Assembly (NCBI RefSeq): GCF_000237925.1
Contig: NC_031496.1
Location: 33,290,295-33,354,294, forward strand
DNA length: 64,000 nt
Reading direction: 5' to 3'
Source: Schistosoma mansoni
Taxonomy: Eukaryota > Platyhelminthes > Trematoda > Strigeidida > Schistosomatidae
Below the pieces are notes generated by a model, which saw only the letters and a list, made by a program, of their open reading frames with translations, ran no database searches and was not told where the DNA came from. This document shows, piece after piece, positions 22,190-33,539 of the stretch. Numbering within the stretch: the first letter of the stretch is position 1; each line of letters begins with the position of its first letter. The position numbers and the translations under genes are program-made.

Positions 22190-22545
22190 AAAACAAAGTT
22201 GAAAGCGTGAGTCATTTGAATCTGGACCACCAGGGAAAACCTGGAAGCATTGGACGACCGTTTCGTCCTATTGTGGGACTTCTCAGCAGTGCGCATCCAC
22301 GATCTCACCTCATCAGATCCCAACTCAAGACCTATCAGTCTCGCGCCAGAGCACTTAACCGATAGACCACTGAGCTGGCATCCGATGGTGTTTATGATTG
22401 GTAGGTCCTGGGTTCGAATCTCGTGAGGCGGGATCGTGGATACGCACTGATGAGGAGTCCCATAATAGGACGAAACGGCCGTCCAGTGCTTCCAGGTTTT
22501 CCAAAGTGGTCTAGCTTCGATTAACTCATGATCTTAACTATATAA
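22190..22545. mobile_element. Family B elements as a head-to-head pair
   Basis: A reverse copy (22196-22400) meets a forward copy (22400-22540) inside the tRNA-like head, so both tails point outward. Each has a hammerhead region with one core change (CTGAGAA and ATGAGGA), so neither is likely to cut. Confidence 0.8.
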
Positions 22546-23059
22546 TATTCATAATTTCATTCAGAATTTTCATTACTCAGTTACAGACTAAGTTATCTTT
22601 TCTTTTATTGTCACTAATATCGTAATTTAATTCAATTTCATTGATAGAAATCTGGTTTGTTTGTATGGGTGTATGTATGTATTTGTGTGTAGATGTGTTT
22701 GAGTATGTATTTTTGTATATATTTATGTGTAATTGTATGTTTGTATCCATGTACCTGTTTATCCCGTAAGCGGTAAACATTCTTCCAAAATCTTATATGA
22801 TCAATGTGTTCTTAAACTATCGATAATCCTGTTTTCTTTTTAAACAAGAATGATTCTACCTCCACTTTACACAACATAACTGATGTGAAATAAGACTTCT
22901 TACGTAATCACACTGAAGTTTTGTGTCCATGTTCATGATATAAATTAACATGACTAAGTGTATAGAGAATAGGAAAATATCAACGGACAAATGAAGGTTT
23001 GAAAACAGTATTACTATAGCAATAATAGGAGGTTAATGAATTGTATGATTGATATCATT
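22546..23059. other. AT-rich intron sequence with GTAT-rich tract
   Basis: A degenerate (GTAT)n/(TG)n tract lies at 22660-22750. No gene seen. Confidence 0.45.
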
Positions 23060-23200
23060 GACTGACCTAAATTAAACAAGCATTAAAAACCAAGGAACAC
23101 TGAACAGCTGTTTCATTCTAGTATGGGACTGCTCTTCAGTGCACATGCATGACCCATGGCGATTGTACAACTTTAAGACCACTGGGCCAACAGCCGGCTG
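23060..23200 (-). mobile_element. Family B ribozyme element, old copy
   Basis: Recognisable by AACACTGAACAGCTGTTTC, GGGACTGCTCTTCAGTGCAC and ACCACTGGGCC. Strongly diverged. Confidence 0.55.
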
Positions 23201-23939
23201 TTTACACGTCAAACGTCATGACGAGACTTGAAGAACTTGAGCTTTATCACCGATGAGGTAGTAGTGGATTTTCACTAATTAGGAATACTACCGTTCAATA
23301 AAACGGATGTCCATTGTTGCCTTATTTTCAATAATCGTATAACTAAGATCAGTTACTGATATAAACTGCATTTTCATACCATGATTTGTACACTGATTAG
23401 TATTGGTTAGATTTTGAATAACCTACGATGAGTATCAATCGCCATTGATCAATCAGTAGCTTATATCAATATAATTTATAAATGTCATAAGATATAAATT
23501 CTATAACCAATTCAGGTATTTACTAACTTCATCCAAACACTTAGGGTTCAATGATAATCGATTTGATCGATTCATTATCGAACAATTGATTTAAAGAACT
23601 AATGGATCTGTAATCAACAGTTAGATCCATGCCGCATATTTCGTACTAGCTGATTCCCAGTGTTTATGTTTACACTAGGACTAAAGCCCAGTATCATTTG
23701 CTTGAAATACTCATCTTTAGAGACAATTGTGAATAGTGGCTATATCGTGATAGTTCACATAGAAAAAAACATTACCAACCAAAATTCAACTAATGTTATC
23801 AACAAGAGTATGATTCAAAACGTTCAAATCATAACTTAAATTTGATCATCCAAACTTTAACATCTCACAAACAATGAAATTTCCTGTTGGGATGATCCTG
23901 TAAATTTCTCACAATCGACATGACAAGCTCAGGAAACAT
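23201..23939. other. AT-rich intron sequence, no feature recognised
   Basis: A family A-like scrap may lie at about 23630-23760 (TTTACACTAGGACTAAAGCCC), too weak to call. Confidence 0.35.
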
Positions 23940-24230
23940 TAAGAAGTATTTTTATCCAATCAGCGTTTGATTAGAAGTTTTGCTAGAAATGTCGCGAAAA
24001 TCAAAAGGTCACATATAGAGGTTCTGATTGGCTGATTATTACACCGCTACTATGTTTAGTAGTATTCTAGAATTTTCAGGAAAACCCAAGGACTTCTAAA
24101 ATACTATAAAAACTCTATATTTTCTGTACATAAATGAATCTTTGGAGTAAAGTGCTTCTCGCATATTTTGTGCTTTTTCTTTCGTGTTCAAGTCGTTGTG
24201 TAGTTCTAGCTTGAGGACTACGAAATTAGC
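23940..24230 (+). mobile_element. Penelope-like element, 5' repeat region
   Basis: Forward relative of 20783-20960: TATGTTTAGTAGTATTCTAG, CTTTGGAGTAAAGTGCTTC, TTGTGCTTTTTCTTTCGTG. Penelope-like elements carry such pseudo-LTR segments; the assignment relies on the link to the GIY-YIG copy at 20277. Confidence 0.55.
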
Positions 24231-24744
24231 TTAGGATCCGAATATAGCGTTCAATCAGTAAGACTTATCATTTCCTAAAAAAAGCAAGTCTGGATCGGTT
24301 ATTTGAATTACAAACTGTTCCACGAATGCTACAATCAGTAAAGATAGCCGACTTAAACCAAAAAAATTTCTAACAATGTAAGTAGGTGCTCTCAAGGTCA
24401 TGTATGGTTAGACACTTTCACGACTTTCCACTCCACATACTTTCGACTAGAATGATGATATCATGCGATTGTTAATGTAACAACAACGCTAAACGAACAA
24501 TCTACTTTTAGCAAATCAACATATATGGAAGAAATAACATCTTTGAGATGGTGTAGAAGATTTGTAGCCCAGGTGGGTGATTTTGATGGAGTTTTGTTCT
24601 TTGAGCTAGATGGTTTGGTCGTGGAGCTTTCATTGTCCTTCTGAACGACATCATCAGCACAAACTTCTACCCGAAGAAATAACATCGGGAGTCAAATGAT
24701 GTCTGTGAGATATATATATATCAGTTTGGAGTTGTGGAAATTAT
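24231..24744. other. Unclassified repeat with a 74-codon minus-strand frame
   Basis: The frame 24461-24685 (minus) includes DVVQKDNESSTTKPSSSKNK. Bases 24590-24660 recur at 10555-10625, so this is repeat DNA of unknown class and not a gene. Confidence 0.45.
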
Positions 24745-24850
24745 TAAGTTTTTGATTGAGATCATGAATCAATCTATGTTAGACCGGCATTGAAAACCTG
24801 GATGCACTGGACCTCCGTTTCGTCCTAGTATGGGACTCCTCAATGACAGT
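24745..24850 (-). mobile_element. Family B ribozyme element, fragment
   Basis: Tail plus hammerhead region in reverse (GATGCACTGGACCTCCG, TTTCGTCC, GGGACTCCTCAATG); head missing and core altered. Confidence 0.7.
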
Positions 24851-24854
24851 AACA

Positions 24855-25605
24855 ATAACCCAAGAACGCACTTGATCAACTGTGTACAAATTTATTCAAG
24901 AGGATGAGAACACACTATAGTATAATTACAGTGCGTAAATATGATGAAAAATATCCAGTCATTATCCCCCAAAAGGACGGCTACTCAATCAACTTCATCA
25001 AAAAATATCAACCTCACTCATCATCAGAAACGAAATCAAGTATGGAAACTAACAAACGGATCATCCTATCATATATGAAAGACATTTCAGAAATTACAAG
25101 ATTATTGAAGCCATGTGGAATAGGTGTAGCATGCTAACCAGCGAAATCACTTCAATCAATCCTATGCAAACCAGAATACGAAATGATAAAAGAAGTAAAA
25201 TCGAACATCATCTACAAAATAAATTGTTCGGAATTCGAAAAACATTAAATCGGAAAAGGTGGACGCCTCCTTTATTTTCGCCTCCACGAACATTGGTAAG
25301 AGGTTAGACATCATGACCTATCCTCATTTAACATCAATGCATATGGACAACTGTAGAAACAAATTCGGCTGGAAAAATGTTGAGATATCGGATAGAAGGA
25401 ATGTCAAAAGCATGAGGGAATTCTTAAAAACTTGGCATTCAGTTCAATCAGCAATCAACAAACATACTGACATTGATCTCACTCATATAATCATTATTCC
25501 ATTCATATCCATCATTGCTATGTTTTTTCCCATAAAGTCTCGTTTTACTCCAAATGTAAGCAATAAAAAAAGCCTTGGCGGCCTGCTCGAACATCTGGCC
25601 TACTT
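24855..25605 (+). mobile_element. Penelope-like element, second type, C-terminal part with GIY-YIG domain
   Basis: Frames on the + strand code a linker (QPHSSSETKSSMETNKRIIL, ISEITRLLKPCGI) followed by a GIY-YIG-like stretch near 25205-25300 (IIYKINCSEFEKH, GRLLYFRLHEH) and KSMREFLKTWHSVQSAINKH. The coding sequence is broken in a few places. It is distinct from the element at 20277, whose nuclease begins CGHTYIG. An RTE LINE begins immediately at its right edge. Confidence 0.7.
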
Positions 25606-25609
25606 GTTC

Positions 25610-27292
25610 CTACAAGTAATCACCGACATTGAAGAACAACGAAACAGGTGGGTAAAACACTTCAAGGAACTCTTGAATCGACCAGCTCCACTGAACCAAC
25701 CCAACATCGAAGCAGCACCCACAGACCTCCCAATCGATGTTGGCCCACCAACAATTGAAGAGATCAGCATGGCCATCAGACAAATCAAGAGCGGCAAAGC
25801 AGCTGGACCAGACAATATCCCGGTAGAGGCACTGAAAGCAAATGTAGCAGCAACTGCAAAGATACTCCACATTCTCTTCAGGAAGATTTGGGATGAAGAA
25901 CAAGTACCAATAGACTGGAAAGAAGGACTTCTGATCAAAATACCTAAGAAAGGCGATCTCAGCAAGTGCGATAACTACAGGGGAATCACACGTCTCTCAA
26001 TACCAAGAAAAGTCTTCAACAGAGTATTGTTAAACAGTATGAAGGATTCCGTGGACGCCCAACTTCGAGATCAACAAGCTGGATTTCGTAAGGACAGGTC
26101 GTGTACAGACCAAATCACAACTCTACGTATCATTGTGGAACAATCAATCGAATGGAATTCATCACTCTACATCAACTTCATTGATTACGAGAAGGCATTT
26201 GATAGTGTGGACAGGACAACACTATGGATGCTTCTTCGACATTAAGGCGTGCCTGAGAAGATAGTCAATATCATACGGAACTCCTATGATGGATTAAACT
26301 TCCAAATCGTTCATGGAGGACGACTCACCGACTAATTAGAGGTAAAGACCGGTGTTAGGCAAGGTTGCTTATTCTCACCCTTTCTCTTTCTCCTGGTCAT
26401 CGACTGGATCATTAAGATGTCAACATCTGGAGGAAATCAGGGGATACAGTGGACAGGCAGGATGCAGCTTGACGATTTAGACTTCGCAGATGATCTGTCT
26501 CTTCTATCACAAACGCAACAACAAATGCAGGAGAAAACGACCAGTGTAGCAGCAGCCTCAGCAGCAGTAGGTCTCAATATAAACAAAGGGAAAAGCAAGA
26601 TTTTCCGATGCAATACAACATGCACCAATCAAATCACACTTGACGGAGAAGCTTTGGAGGATGTTGAAACCTTTACATACCTGGGCAGCATTATTGATGA
26701 ACACGATGGATCAGATGCAGATGTGAGGGCGAGGATCGGCAAAGCAAGAGCAGTATATCTGCAAATGAAGAACATCTGGAACTCAAAACAATTGTCTGTC
26801 AACCAACACCAAGATCAGAATTTTCAATACAAATGTCAAGACAGTTCTACTGTATGGGGCGGATACCTGGAGAACTACGAAAGCCATTATCCAAAAGATA
26901 CAAGTGTTTATTAACAGTTGTCTATGCAAGATACTTCGGATCCATCGGCCAGACACTATGAACAACAAGTTAATGTGGGAGAGTACAAACCAGATTCCAA
27001 TGGAGGAAGAAATCAGGAAGAAGCGTTGGAAGTGAATTGGGCACGCTTTGAGGAAAGCACCTAATTGTGTCACAAGACGAGCCCTCACATGGAATCCCGA
27101 AGGCCAAACGAGGAGAGGAAGACCAAAGAACACATTATGCTGAGAAATGGAGATAGACATGAGAAGAATGAACAACAATTGGATGGAACTATAAAGGAAT
27201 GCCCAAGAGAGAGTGGGTTGGAGAATGCTGGTCGGCAGCCTATGCTCCATTGGGCGTAACAGACGTAAGTAAGTAAGTAAGTAATACATCAT
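25610..27292 (+). mobile_element. RTE-clade LINE, longest RT-containing copy in the HDAC intron
   Basis: A 5'-truncated element of about 1.7 kb. The first frame (25610-26245) codes RWVKHFKELLN, SGKAAGPDNIPVEAL, DWKEGLLIKIPKKGD, NYRGIT, DQQAGFRKDRSCTDQI and FIDYEKAFDSVDR, the N-terminal half of an RTE-type reverse transcriptase. After a stop at 26245 another frame (26417-26914) continues with LDDLDFADDLSLLSQ, the catalytic ADD box. It ends GCGTAACAGACG(TAAG)n. The endonuclease part is missing. In the 12 kb intron before the last deacetylase exon. Confidence 0.92.
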
Positions 27293-27794
27293 TATGGCTA
27301 TCACTCGCATTGCGTTTCTAAAAACTGTACAGCCTTTCGTTGTACAAGTTACAGAAGGCCTAATCAGAGATATCATGGTTTCTGGTAATATGTTGTTATA
27401 TCTAGAGCTTTGATTCTTGCTATGCCATGTACTACTAGATTAATTGAACAATCGAACCCGCAACGTCACAAGAGAGAAAACAGAAGACTAATAAATGGGA
27501 ATGTATTTCCCAACACAGTGTCAACTATAGCACAAAAATCTCATATATTTATAGTTTTCTGGCTGAAAGCAAATCATCATCTCGGACAGCCAATAGGCAC
27601 ATAGGGGATCCTTCCCATTCATCCAATAGGAAATCTACACGTCGACATTCTAGAATAATCCTCTAGCGTTGGTTGGATGGAATGTCTTTGGCTATTTCTG
27701 GGCTTCTTGAGGCTTCCTTGAGTTTGCTAACAAGCCATCCTTACATATATAGAGAAAAAATGTACATTATTTAGATGTTGATTACCTGGACTGC
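27293..27794. other. Intron sequence, possible repeat 5' region
   Basis: 27540-27770 shows a GC-richer block followed by TTACATATATAGAG, resembling a promoter-bearing repeat end. No family assigned. Confidence 0.35.
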
Positions 27795-28045
27795 TACATT
27801 CTAACTGGTTATCATTCTCGCGCGCGAGCACTTAACCTCTAGACCATTGAGCCAACCGGCATCCAACGGTGTTAATGTCTAACCTCAACCAATCCACGAA
27901 ATTACGTGACCAACTTCCTTTGTACTGAGGTAGATACCTGTCTCTACCTTACATGGATTAGCTCCACTGGTCACGTCTTCTCACTAGAACTCCAAGAATT
28001 ACCTTATGGAGCCAGTCACTAGTGAATATATGATCATTATCAGAT
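27795..28045 (-). mobile_element. Family B element without ribozyme
   Basis: Reverse tRNA-like head (GAGCACTTAACCTCTAGACC) and long 5' body (TCCAACGGTGTTAATGTCTAACC to AGTCACTAGTGAATATATGATC). The tail and hammerhead are deleted. Confidence 0.7.
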
Positions 28046-28080
28046 AATAATAATAAATAAATAAATAAATAAATAAAAAT
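28046..28080 (+). repeat. (AAAT)n microsatellite
   Basis: About 30 bases of AAAT repeats at the end of the family B element. Confidence 0.9.
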
Positions 28081-28127
28081 ATCAGTTAAATTCAGAATCC
28101 ACAAAAAGCAAATAATAATAACAATAA

Positions 28128-28880
28128 CGTTACTTACTTACTTATGCCTGTTACCCCTCGTCGAGGAGCATAGGCCGCTCACCAGCATTCTCCATCCAAC
28201 TCTGTCCTGAGTCTTCCTTTCTAGTTCTTTCCACTTGTTATTCATCCTTTTCATATCTGCTTCTATTTCCCGACGTTATGTGTTCTTTGGTCTTCCTCAT
28301 TTCTGCTTCCCTTCTGGATTCCAAGTTAGGGATTGCCTCGTGATGCACATTGGTGATTTCCTTAATGCATTTCCGATCCACTTCCAACATCTTTTCCTAA
28401 TTTCCTCTTCAGCTGGAATCTGGTTTGTCCTCTCCCATAAAATACTGTTGCTGATAGTGTCCAACGAGTGAATGTTGAGTATTTTGCGTAAACAACTGTT
28501 TATAATTACTTGTACCTTCCTGATGATGGTCGTAGTAGTTCTCCACGTTTCAGCTCCATACAGTAGGACTGTCTTGACGTTCGTATCGAAGATTCCCCCT
28601 TTGAGATTAGTTGATAGTTTTTTCTGAGTTCCATATGTTCTTCAGTCGTAGAAATGCTTTGCCAATCCTCGTCTTTACATCTTCATCCGATCCTCCTTAT
28701 TTATCCACGATGCTTCCCAGGTACGTGAATGTTTCCACCTCTTCCGGAGTTTCTCCATCAAGTTTGATTGGTTTTGTTGGTGTTCTCTGTGTTGTATTTG
28801 AGAATCTTGCTTTTTTCTTTGTGAATGTGGAGGCCTATCGATGCAGAGGTTGCTGCTACAACAACGTGAAGGATATAAAT
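28128..28880 (-). mobile_element. RTE-clade LINE, second subfamily, 3' fragment
   Basis: Reverse copy of a subfamily whose 3' end reads CTCCTCGACGAGGGGTAACAGGC on the element's sense strand instead of CTCCATTGGGAGTAACAGGC. It extends back to sequence coding ASIGLHIHKEKSKILKYNT. Confidence 0.85.
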
Positions 28881-29539
28881 TCCGTGCCTTTCCATTAAAT
28901 AAAAATGATTCCCTAGTAAAATACATATATATATATATATCACCATGAAGAAGTGGACTAGATATTGATTATTGCCGAAATGTTTTCATAATGATTAAAA
29001 AAAAAGAGTGAAACAAATGATTTTCACTGTAATTACATTTATAAGAGATGTAGTATTTTGTTAAGTTTCCTCTGGGTCCATTTAATGTATACACTTACAC
29101 TGTAATACATACATACATACATACACACATGCACACATGCACACACATATATATGCACATATAAACACTGATATGGATAGTTTTTTTTTATTAAGATGAA
29201 CAATACTGTAACTTTGAATACATATATCTTAAGGGGAAGAATATTTCTATGATGTTGTTTTTCTTTTTTTTTCTAGACTGAAAAACACACTTAGTAACAA
29301 CGACAAAAAAAAACACCAAAATACATTTTGTATCATACATTCGAAATACTTTCTTGTATCCCATTACTTTCTTCTTCTTCTTCTTCTCTTTTTTTGTTGT
29401 CTTAGCAACAAAATATTTACTTGTTTGGAAAAAAAATGGATATGATATTTAAGTAGTGAATTCATTCTATACTGAATAGAATTCTAGAAATATAAGTATT
29501 ATAGAGGTGTATGATGAATTTTGGAAACATTAATGGTTT
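28881..29539. repeat. Simple-sequence-rich intron stretch
   Basis: (TA)n at 28925-28941, (CATA)n/(CA)n at 29105-29165, T- and CTT-rich tracts at 29250-29400. No gene. Confidence 0.6.
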
Positions 29540-29574
29540 ACGGTAAGCAGAGATGGATAATGGCTAGCGGTGGA

Positions 29575-29622
29575 ATCCAGGACGCGCGCCACTTCGTCCT
29601 ATATGGGGCTCGTCAGCTGGAT
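29575..29622 (-). ncRNA. Hammerhead ribozyme, Sm-alpha type, GAAG variant (left arm)
   Basis: ATCCAG, CTGACGA, stem II GCCCCATATAGGAC (one wobble/mismatch), GAAG, short stem III, cleavage triplet GTC, CTGGAT. Confidence 0.5.
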
Positions 29623-29680
29623 GTATCTGCATCTCAGAGTTCGAGTCCCAGAGTAAACATCAACTCTGAGATGCAGGTAC

Positions 29681-29728
29681 ATCCAGCTGACGAGTCCCAA
29701 ATAGGACGAAGTGACGCGCGTCCTGGAT
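29681..29728 (+). ncRNA. Hammerhead ribozyme, Sm-alpha type, GAAG variant (right arm)
   Basis: ATCCAG, CTGACGA, stem II GTCCCAAATAGGAC, GAAG, stem III GTGACGCGCGT, C17, CTGGAT. Confidence 0.55.
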
Positions 29729-29735
29729 TTCTCAT

Positions 29736-30239
29736 TAACCAGTTCAGTGCATATTACTTACCTAGCGCCTAGCAACTCTGTATGATAACTAGAAACCATT
29801 ATACTTGTGAATCTCCCTTCATCTACTAATTCATATAGATAAGGAAAAGCTATTTCATTATTAGCCTCAGTTCTCTTGAATAATTTATTGTTTGTATTTC
29901 TCAGTAATCGAGAGCTTGATTTGATTAATCTAGCACAATATCAGTAAATTTGGTTTGAAATTGTTTATAATCGTGTAGTAACTAGATAAACGCGCTATAG
30001 CACCTAGAATGTAAAACGGGAACTTCAAAAATATTTGCCATAGACTCAGTGGTCATAAAGTAACTCACTAGTTGAAATAACTCAAATTTATGAGTTCCTC
30101 CACTATCTGTGGTTTCGCCCCCAAATGCCCTGGTACGGCCAAGAGTGGGAAGAGGCCACCCTCCCTCTTCAAATGCTGTCACATGGCCACGCGTATATAG
30201 CCTCTGTCAGAAAAGTCCTACTCACTCCCTTCTCGTGAT
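29736..30239. other. Intron sequence, no feature recognised
   Basis: GC-richer stretch at 30110-30200 without a recognisable gene or repeat. Confidence 0.4.
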
Positions 30240-30630
30240 ATTACTGTTGTTTACGAAATTGAGAAGACGAAAAGCGAATGTTCGGTTCTGTAACCTGGTT
30301 TGTGGACACGGAAAGTCCACCTAGGGGAGTTGGAAAACCTTGATTCCAAACCAATGGTGCACATGGGCTCCAGGACCTTGAAGGAACAAATGGCGTATGA
30401 ATCAATCGTTGGTCACCGGCTACCATGGGACTGCATCTCCTCACGATGCTCCACTGCCTTGTGGATCAGACCTTTCGGTCAAAGGCTCCGAGTGTGGCCC
30501 CTTAAGAAAACCACCTGATTGAGTTTGGGCACCTGAGCAGTATCACAGCCCTCACACAAATCTCATTTGGTTTATGTGACGCATATATTTATTTGGTGCT
30601 TCCTTGTACCAATATTTATGTTTGGTTTGT
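30240..30630 (+). repeat. Unclassified interspersed repeat D, inverted relative of 3965-4345
   Basis: Shares AAGGAACAAATGGCGTATGA, GGCTACCATGGGACTGC and the ATATTTATTTGGTGC end with the other copy in inverse orientation. Confidence 0.6.
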
Positions 30631-31365
30631 CACTGTTAATGAGTCCCATATAAGTCTGTCTGTTTTAGATACTAACTCGTTCAGCAAAAATTACTTCATG
30701 TTTCAATGTCTATATTATTTAGCTTGGAATTCATCAGGTGAGGATAAGCTATTTTAAAGTTGCTTGGTAAAATAGAAAAACCATACTCTGATACTTCACT
30801 TACACAATGTTCATTAATTGTCTCAGGCTTCATTGTTCCTGGATTTTCACACCAATTGCCTTCTGTTCCCATTCTTCCCCTCTTGATTTTCTCAATCTTC
30901 TGCTACCAGATATTCTATTCTTGACTCACGATATACTACTTATGTCGATATAAGTAGCCCATAACACAATATTAGGATTTTTTCTAAGGACTTAGTGTCA
31001 TATCACTTGCAAGTGTATTTTCACAAAAAACAATGTTTGCTCAATATTTTCCCTCTTCATCAAAATGTCTAGGCATTTAGTGTATCTTTTTTACAACTTC
31101 TCTTTCTACTGTGTCTCATATCAACAAAACTTTCAAGTGTAGTTACAAATTTCAAGTACATCTAACGTCACATCTTAAGTCCAGACAAACGATTACAACC
31201 ATATATATATGGTTATATAAAAACACACATATAAGAAACGAGTGGTAATCATAATACACAGTTAAGTATGATTGAGTATGTACTCAATGAGTTAAGAAAT
31301 CGATTTCATTAATTTAATCATAGCTAATTATAAACATTCATTCTCCCTTAACTTAAACATTGATT
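30631..31365. other. Intron sequence with a fragment of the ~300 bp LTR-like family
   Basis: 30885-30970 matches the end containing ACTTATGTCGATATAAGT of the repeat at 13797-14078. The rest is unclassified. Confidence 0.4.
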
Positions 31366-32228
31366 AGCAAAGATGGATAGTGGCTACAGTGGAATCCAGG
31401 ATGCGCGCCACTTCGTCCTATTTAGGACTCGTCAGCTGGATGTACCTGCATCTCAGGGTTGATTTTCACTCTGGAAGTCGAACCCAGTATCTTTCGCTTC
31501 AAACGCCATCGCATTATCCACTCAGCCACTGAGTCCTGATAGCCACTTACTTGTGCAATGTAGTGAAGTTTAAATTCAACTTAGTATTGTTTGTTTGAAT
31601 CTCCCCATCAACGTGTTAGGACTGCAACTCTGATAAATTTCGATAATGTAGTAAGAAGACGAAGATTATCAGAACTATGTGATTGATAAAATTCACTTAG
31701 TATTGTTTGTTTGAAATTCACTTAGTATTGTTTGTTTGAATCTTCCCATCGATGTGTTAGGACTGCAACTGGTCAGTCTCTAATTGGCATATGTGCATAC
31801 TGTGCGTATTGCCTCGATATAGCCTTGATTCACAAGCATGATAAGCAAAGATGGATAGTGGCTAGCAGTGGAATCCAGGATGCGCGCCACTTCGTCCTAT
31901 TTGGGACTCGTCAGCTGGATGTACCTGCATCTCAGAGTTGATGTTCACTCTGGGACTCGAATTCAGTACCCTCGCTTCAAACGCCATCGCGTTATCCACT
32001 CAGCCACTGAGTCCTGATAGCCACTTGCTTGTGCGATGGGGTGAAGTTTAAATTCACTTAGTATTGTTTGTTTGAATCTTCCTCATCGATGTGTTAGGAC
32101 TGATATATTAGAGCAATACATTTTGAACAATCTGATCACACATAGTATACTTGTTAAGAACACTTATATATAAAGGTCAACTAGACTGGAAACGGGGGGG
32201 GGTAAGAGGAGAAAAGGGTAATAAAGAA
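31366..32228 (-). repeat. Near copy of 19372-20230 (family A tandem plus Penelope 3' UTR)
   Basis: Same order, orientation and junctions as the block 12 kb upstream, including the direct repeat and the G-run ACGGGGGGGGTAAGAGG, with only scattered differences. It stops at an assembly gap. The right-hand hammerhead occupies about 31873-31920 on the minus strand. Confidence 0.9.
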
Positions 32229-32428
32229 NNNNNNNNNNNNNNNNNNNNNNNNNNNNNNNNNNNNNNNNNNNNNNNNNNNNNNNNNNNNNNNNNNNNNNNN
32301 NNNNNNNNNNNNNNNNNNNNNNNNNNNNNNNNNNNNNNNNNNNNNNNNNNNNNNNNNNNNNNNNNNNNNNNNNNNNNNNNNNNNNNNNNNNNNNNNNNNN
32401 NNNNNNNNNNNNNNNNNNNNNNNNNNNN
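32229..32428. other. Assembly gap (200 N)
   Basis: Exactly 200 unknown bases, a placeholder length. It is flanked on the left by reverse family A repeats and on the right by a forward one. Confidence 0.99.
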
Positions 32429-32540
32429 AGTGAACATCAACTCTGAGATGCAGGTACATCCAGCTGACGAGTCCCAAATAGGACGAAGTGGCGCGCATCC
32501 TGGATTCCACTGCTAGCCACTATCCATCTTTGCTTATAAC
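32429..32540 (+). mobile_element. Family A (Sm-alpha-type) ribozyme element, fragment
   Basis: Forward copy emerging from the gap, with hammerhead at 32458-32505 (CTGACGA, GAAG variant, cleavage triplet ATC) and the end TAGCCACTATCCATC. Confidence 0.85.
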
Positions 32541-33539
32541 ATAGGCTTCTGTGTAAACACATTAGTTGATAACTACTCATTTAATTCAAAAGATATATCC
32601 AGGGACTGCAAACGAATAACATGAACTGACTACCATGAACGTAATCCAATGCAAATCCCTAATGTCAAGCATTAATAATAATAACTGAGTACTTCTAGCC
32701 AATTTTCTCTGATGTTACACTGAAATATTGACTCATATAACTAAGTATAATCCATTTATTACATTTTGGACAGTATTTAAACTTTAATAGCCTACAAATG
32801 AGCTACAAATGAAAATGAAAACTAAAGTTTGACCAAATTCACTTGATATTGTTTGGGTGAATCTTCTCATTGAGGTAGACTTCATTGATATCATCAGGAT
32901 TACATCCTGATGATTTCAATACTGAGTACAACCTCAAATAGGAATACGCTAATGTTTTTCGTTGTTCCAGTTTTATAGGATCCATCTTGCATTCTTCTGA
33001 TATTTATTCTGGTTTAAGATGAATCGATTGAATTGCGGTATTAAAGGAATATTATAAAGTTGATGAATGCCAACTATCATGAAACGAAGTTTAACCAAGT
33101 GGCAAATGCTGATTGCCTACAATCGCCAGCTAATACCAAAACATAGTGCTCCTCGATTTCGATTCTACTCACATTAGTAGTCATATTGTAACTTTATATA
33201 TATATGATTGGACAATATATGAAGTATGGTATGATCTATCTGTCTATTAGCTAGATTGTGTGGTACTGATGAAACTAAATAGTTTAATGCAAACTTTCCT
33301 AAAGTTTAAGCCATAAAGTAATTCTTAGTCTGTCTTTTAAAGAAGGAAAACAGTCTGACGTGTGGAATCTCTATTGTAGGATCTTGTAAAAACGCACAAT
33401 AGTACAAATATTGATTCATAGAGACTTCATATGAGTAACTTATAGTATATTTTCAGTATTGGGTTGTGATTGACCAATCAGCATACACAAGCGTAAGCCT
33501 CCACTGGACATCCAATCATCGAGATTTTATCCTTTTAAC
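32541..33539. other. AT-rich intron sequence, no feature recognised
   Basis: 32830-32890 resembles the family A flank (ACTTGATATTGTTTGGGTG). Nothing else supported. Confidence 0.4.

Larger units (their letters stand above)
29540..29735. mobile_element. Family A ribozyme elements as a near-perfect palindrome
   Basis: A reverse copy (29550-29640) is joined at CATCTCAGAGTTCGAGTCCC to a forward copy (29640-29733). Each arm carries a hammerhead. The tRNA-like heads are almost entirely deleted, leaving a ~90-bp-arm palindrome. Confidence 0.85.

Noticed and set aside
22650-22755. CRISPR-like or minisatellite array
   Set aside because: Only a degenerate GTAT/TG simple repeat; no regular spacers, and the organism is a eukaryote.
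24461-24685. Minus-strand 74-codon frame as a host gene
   Set aside because: Part of it recurs at 10555-10625, so it belongs to an interspersed repeat.
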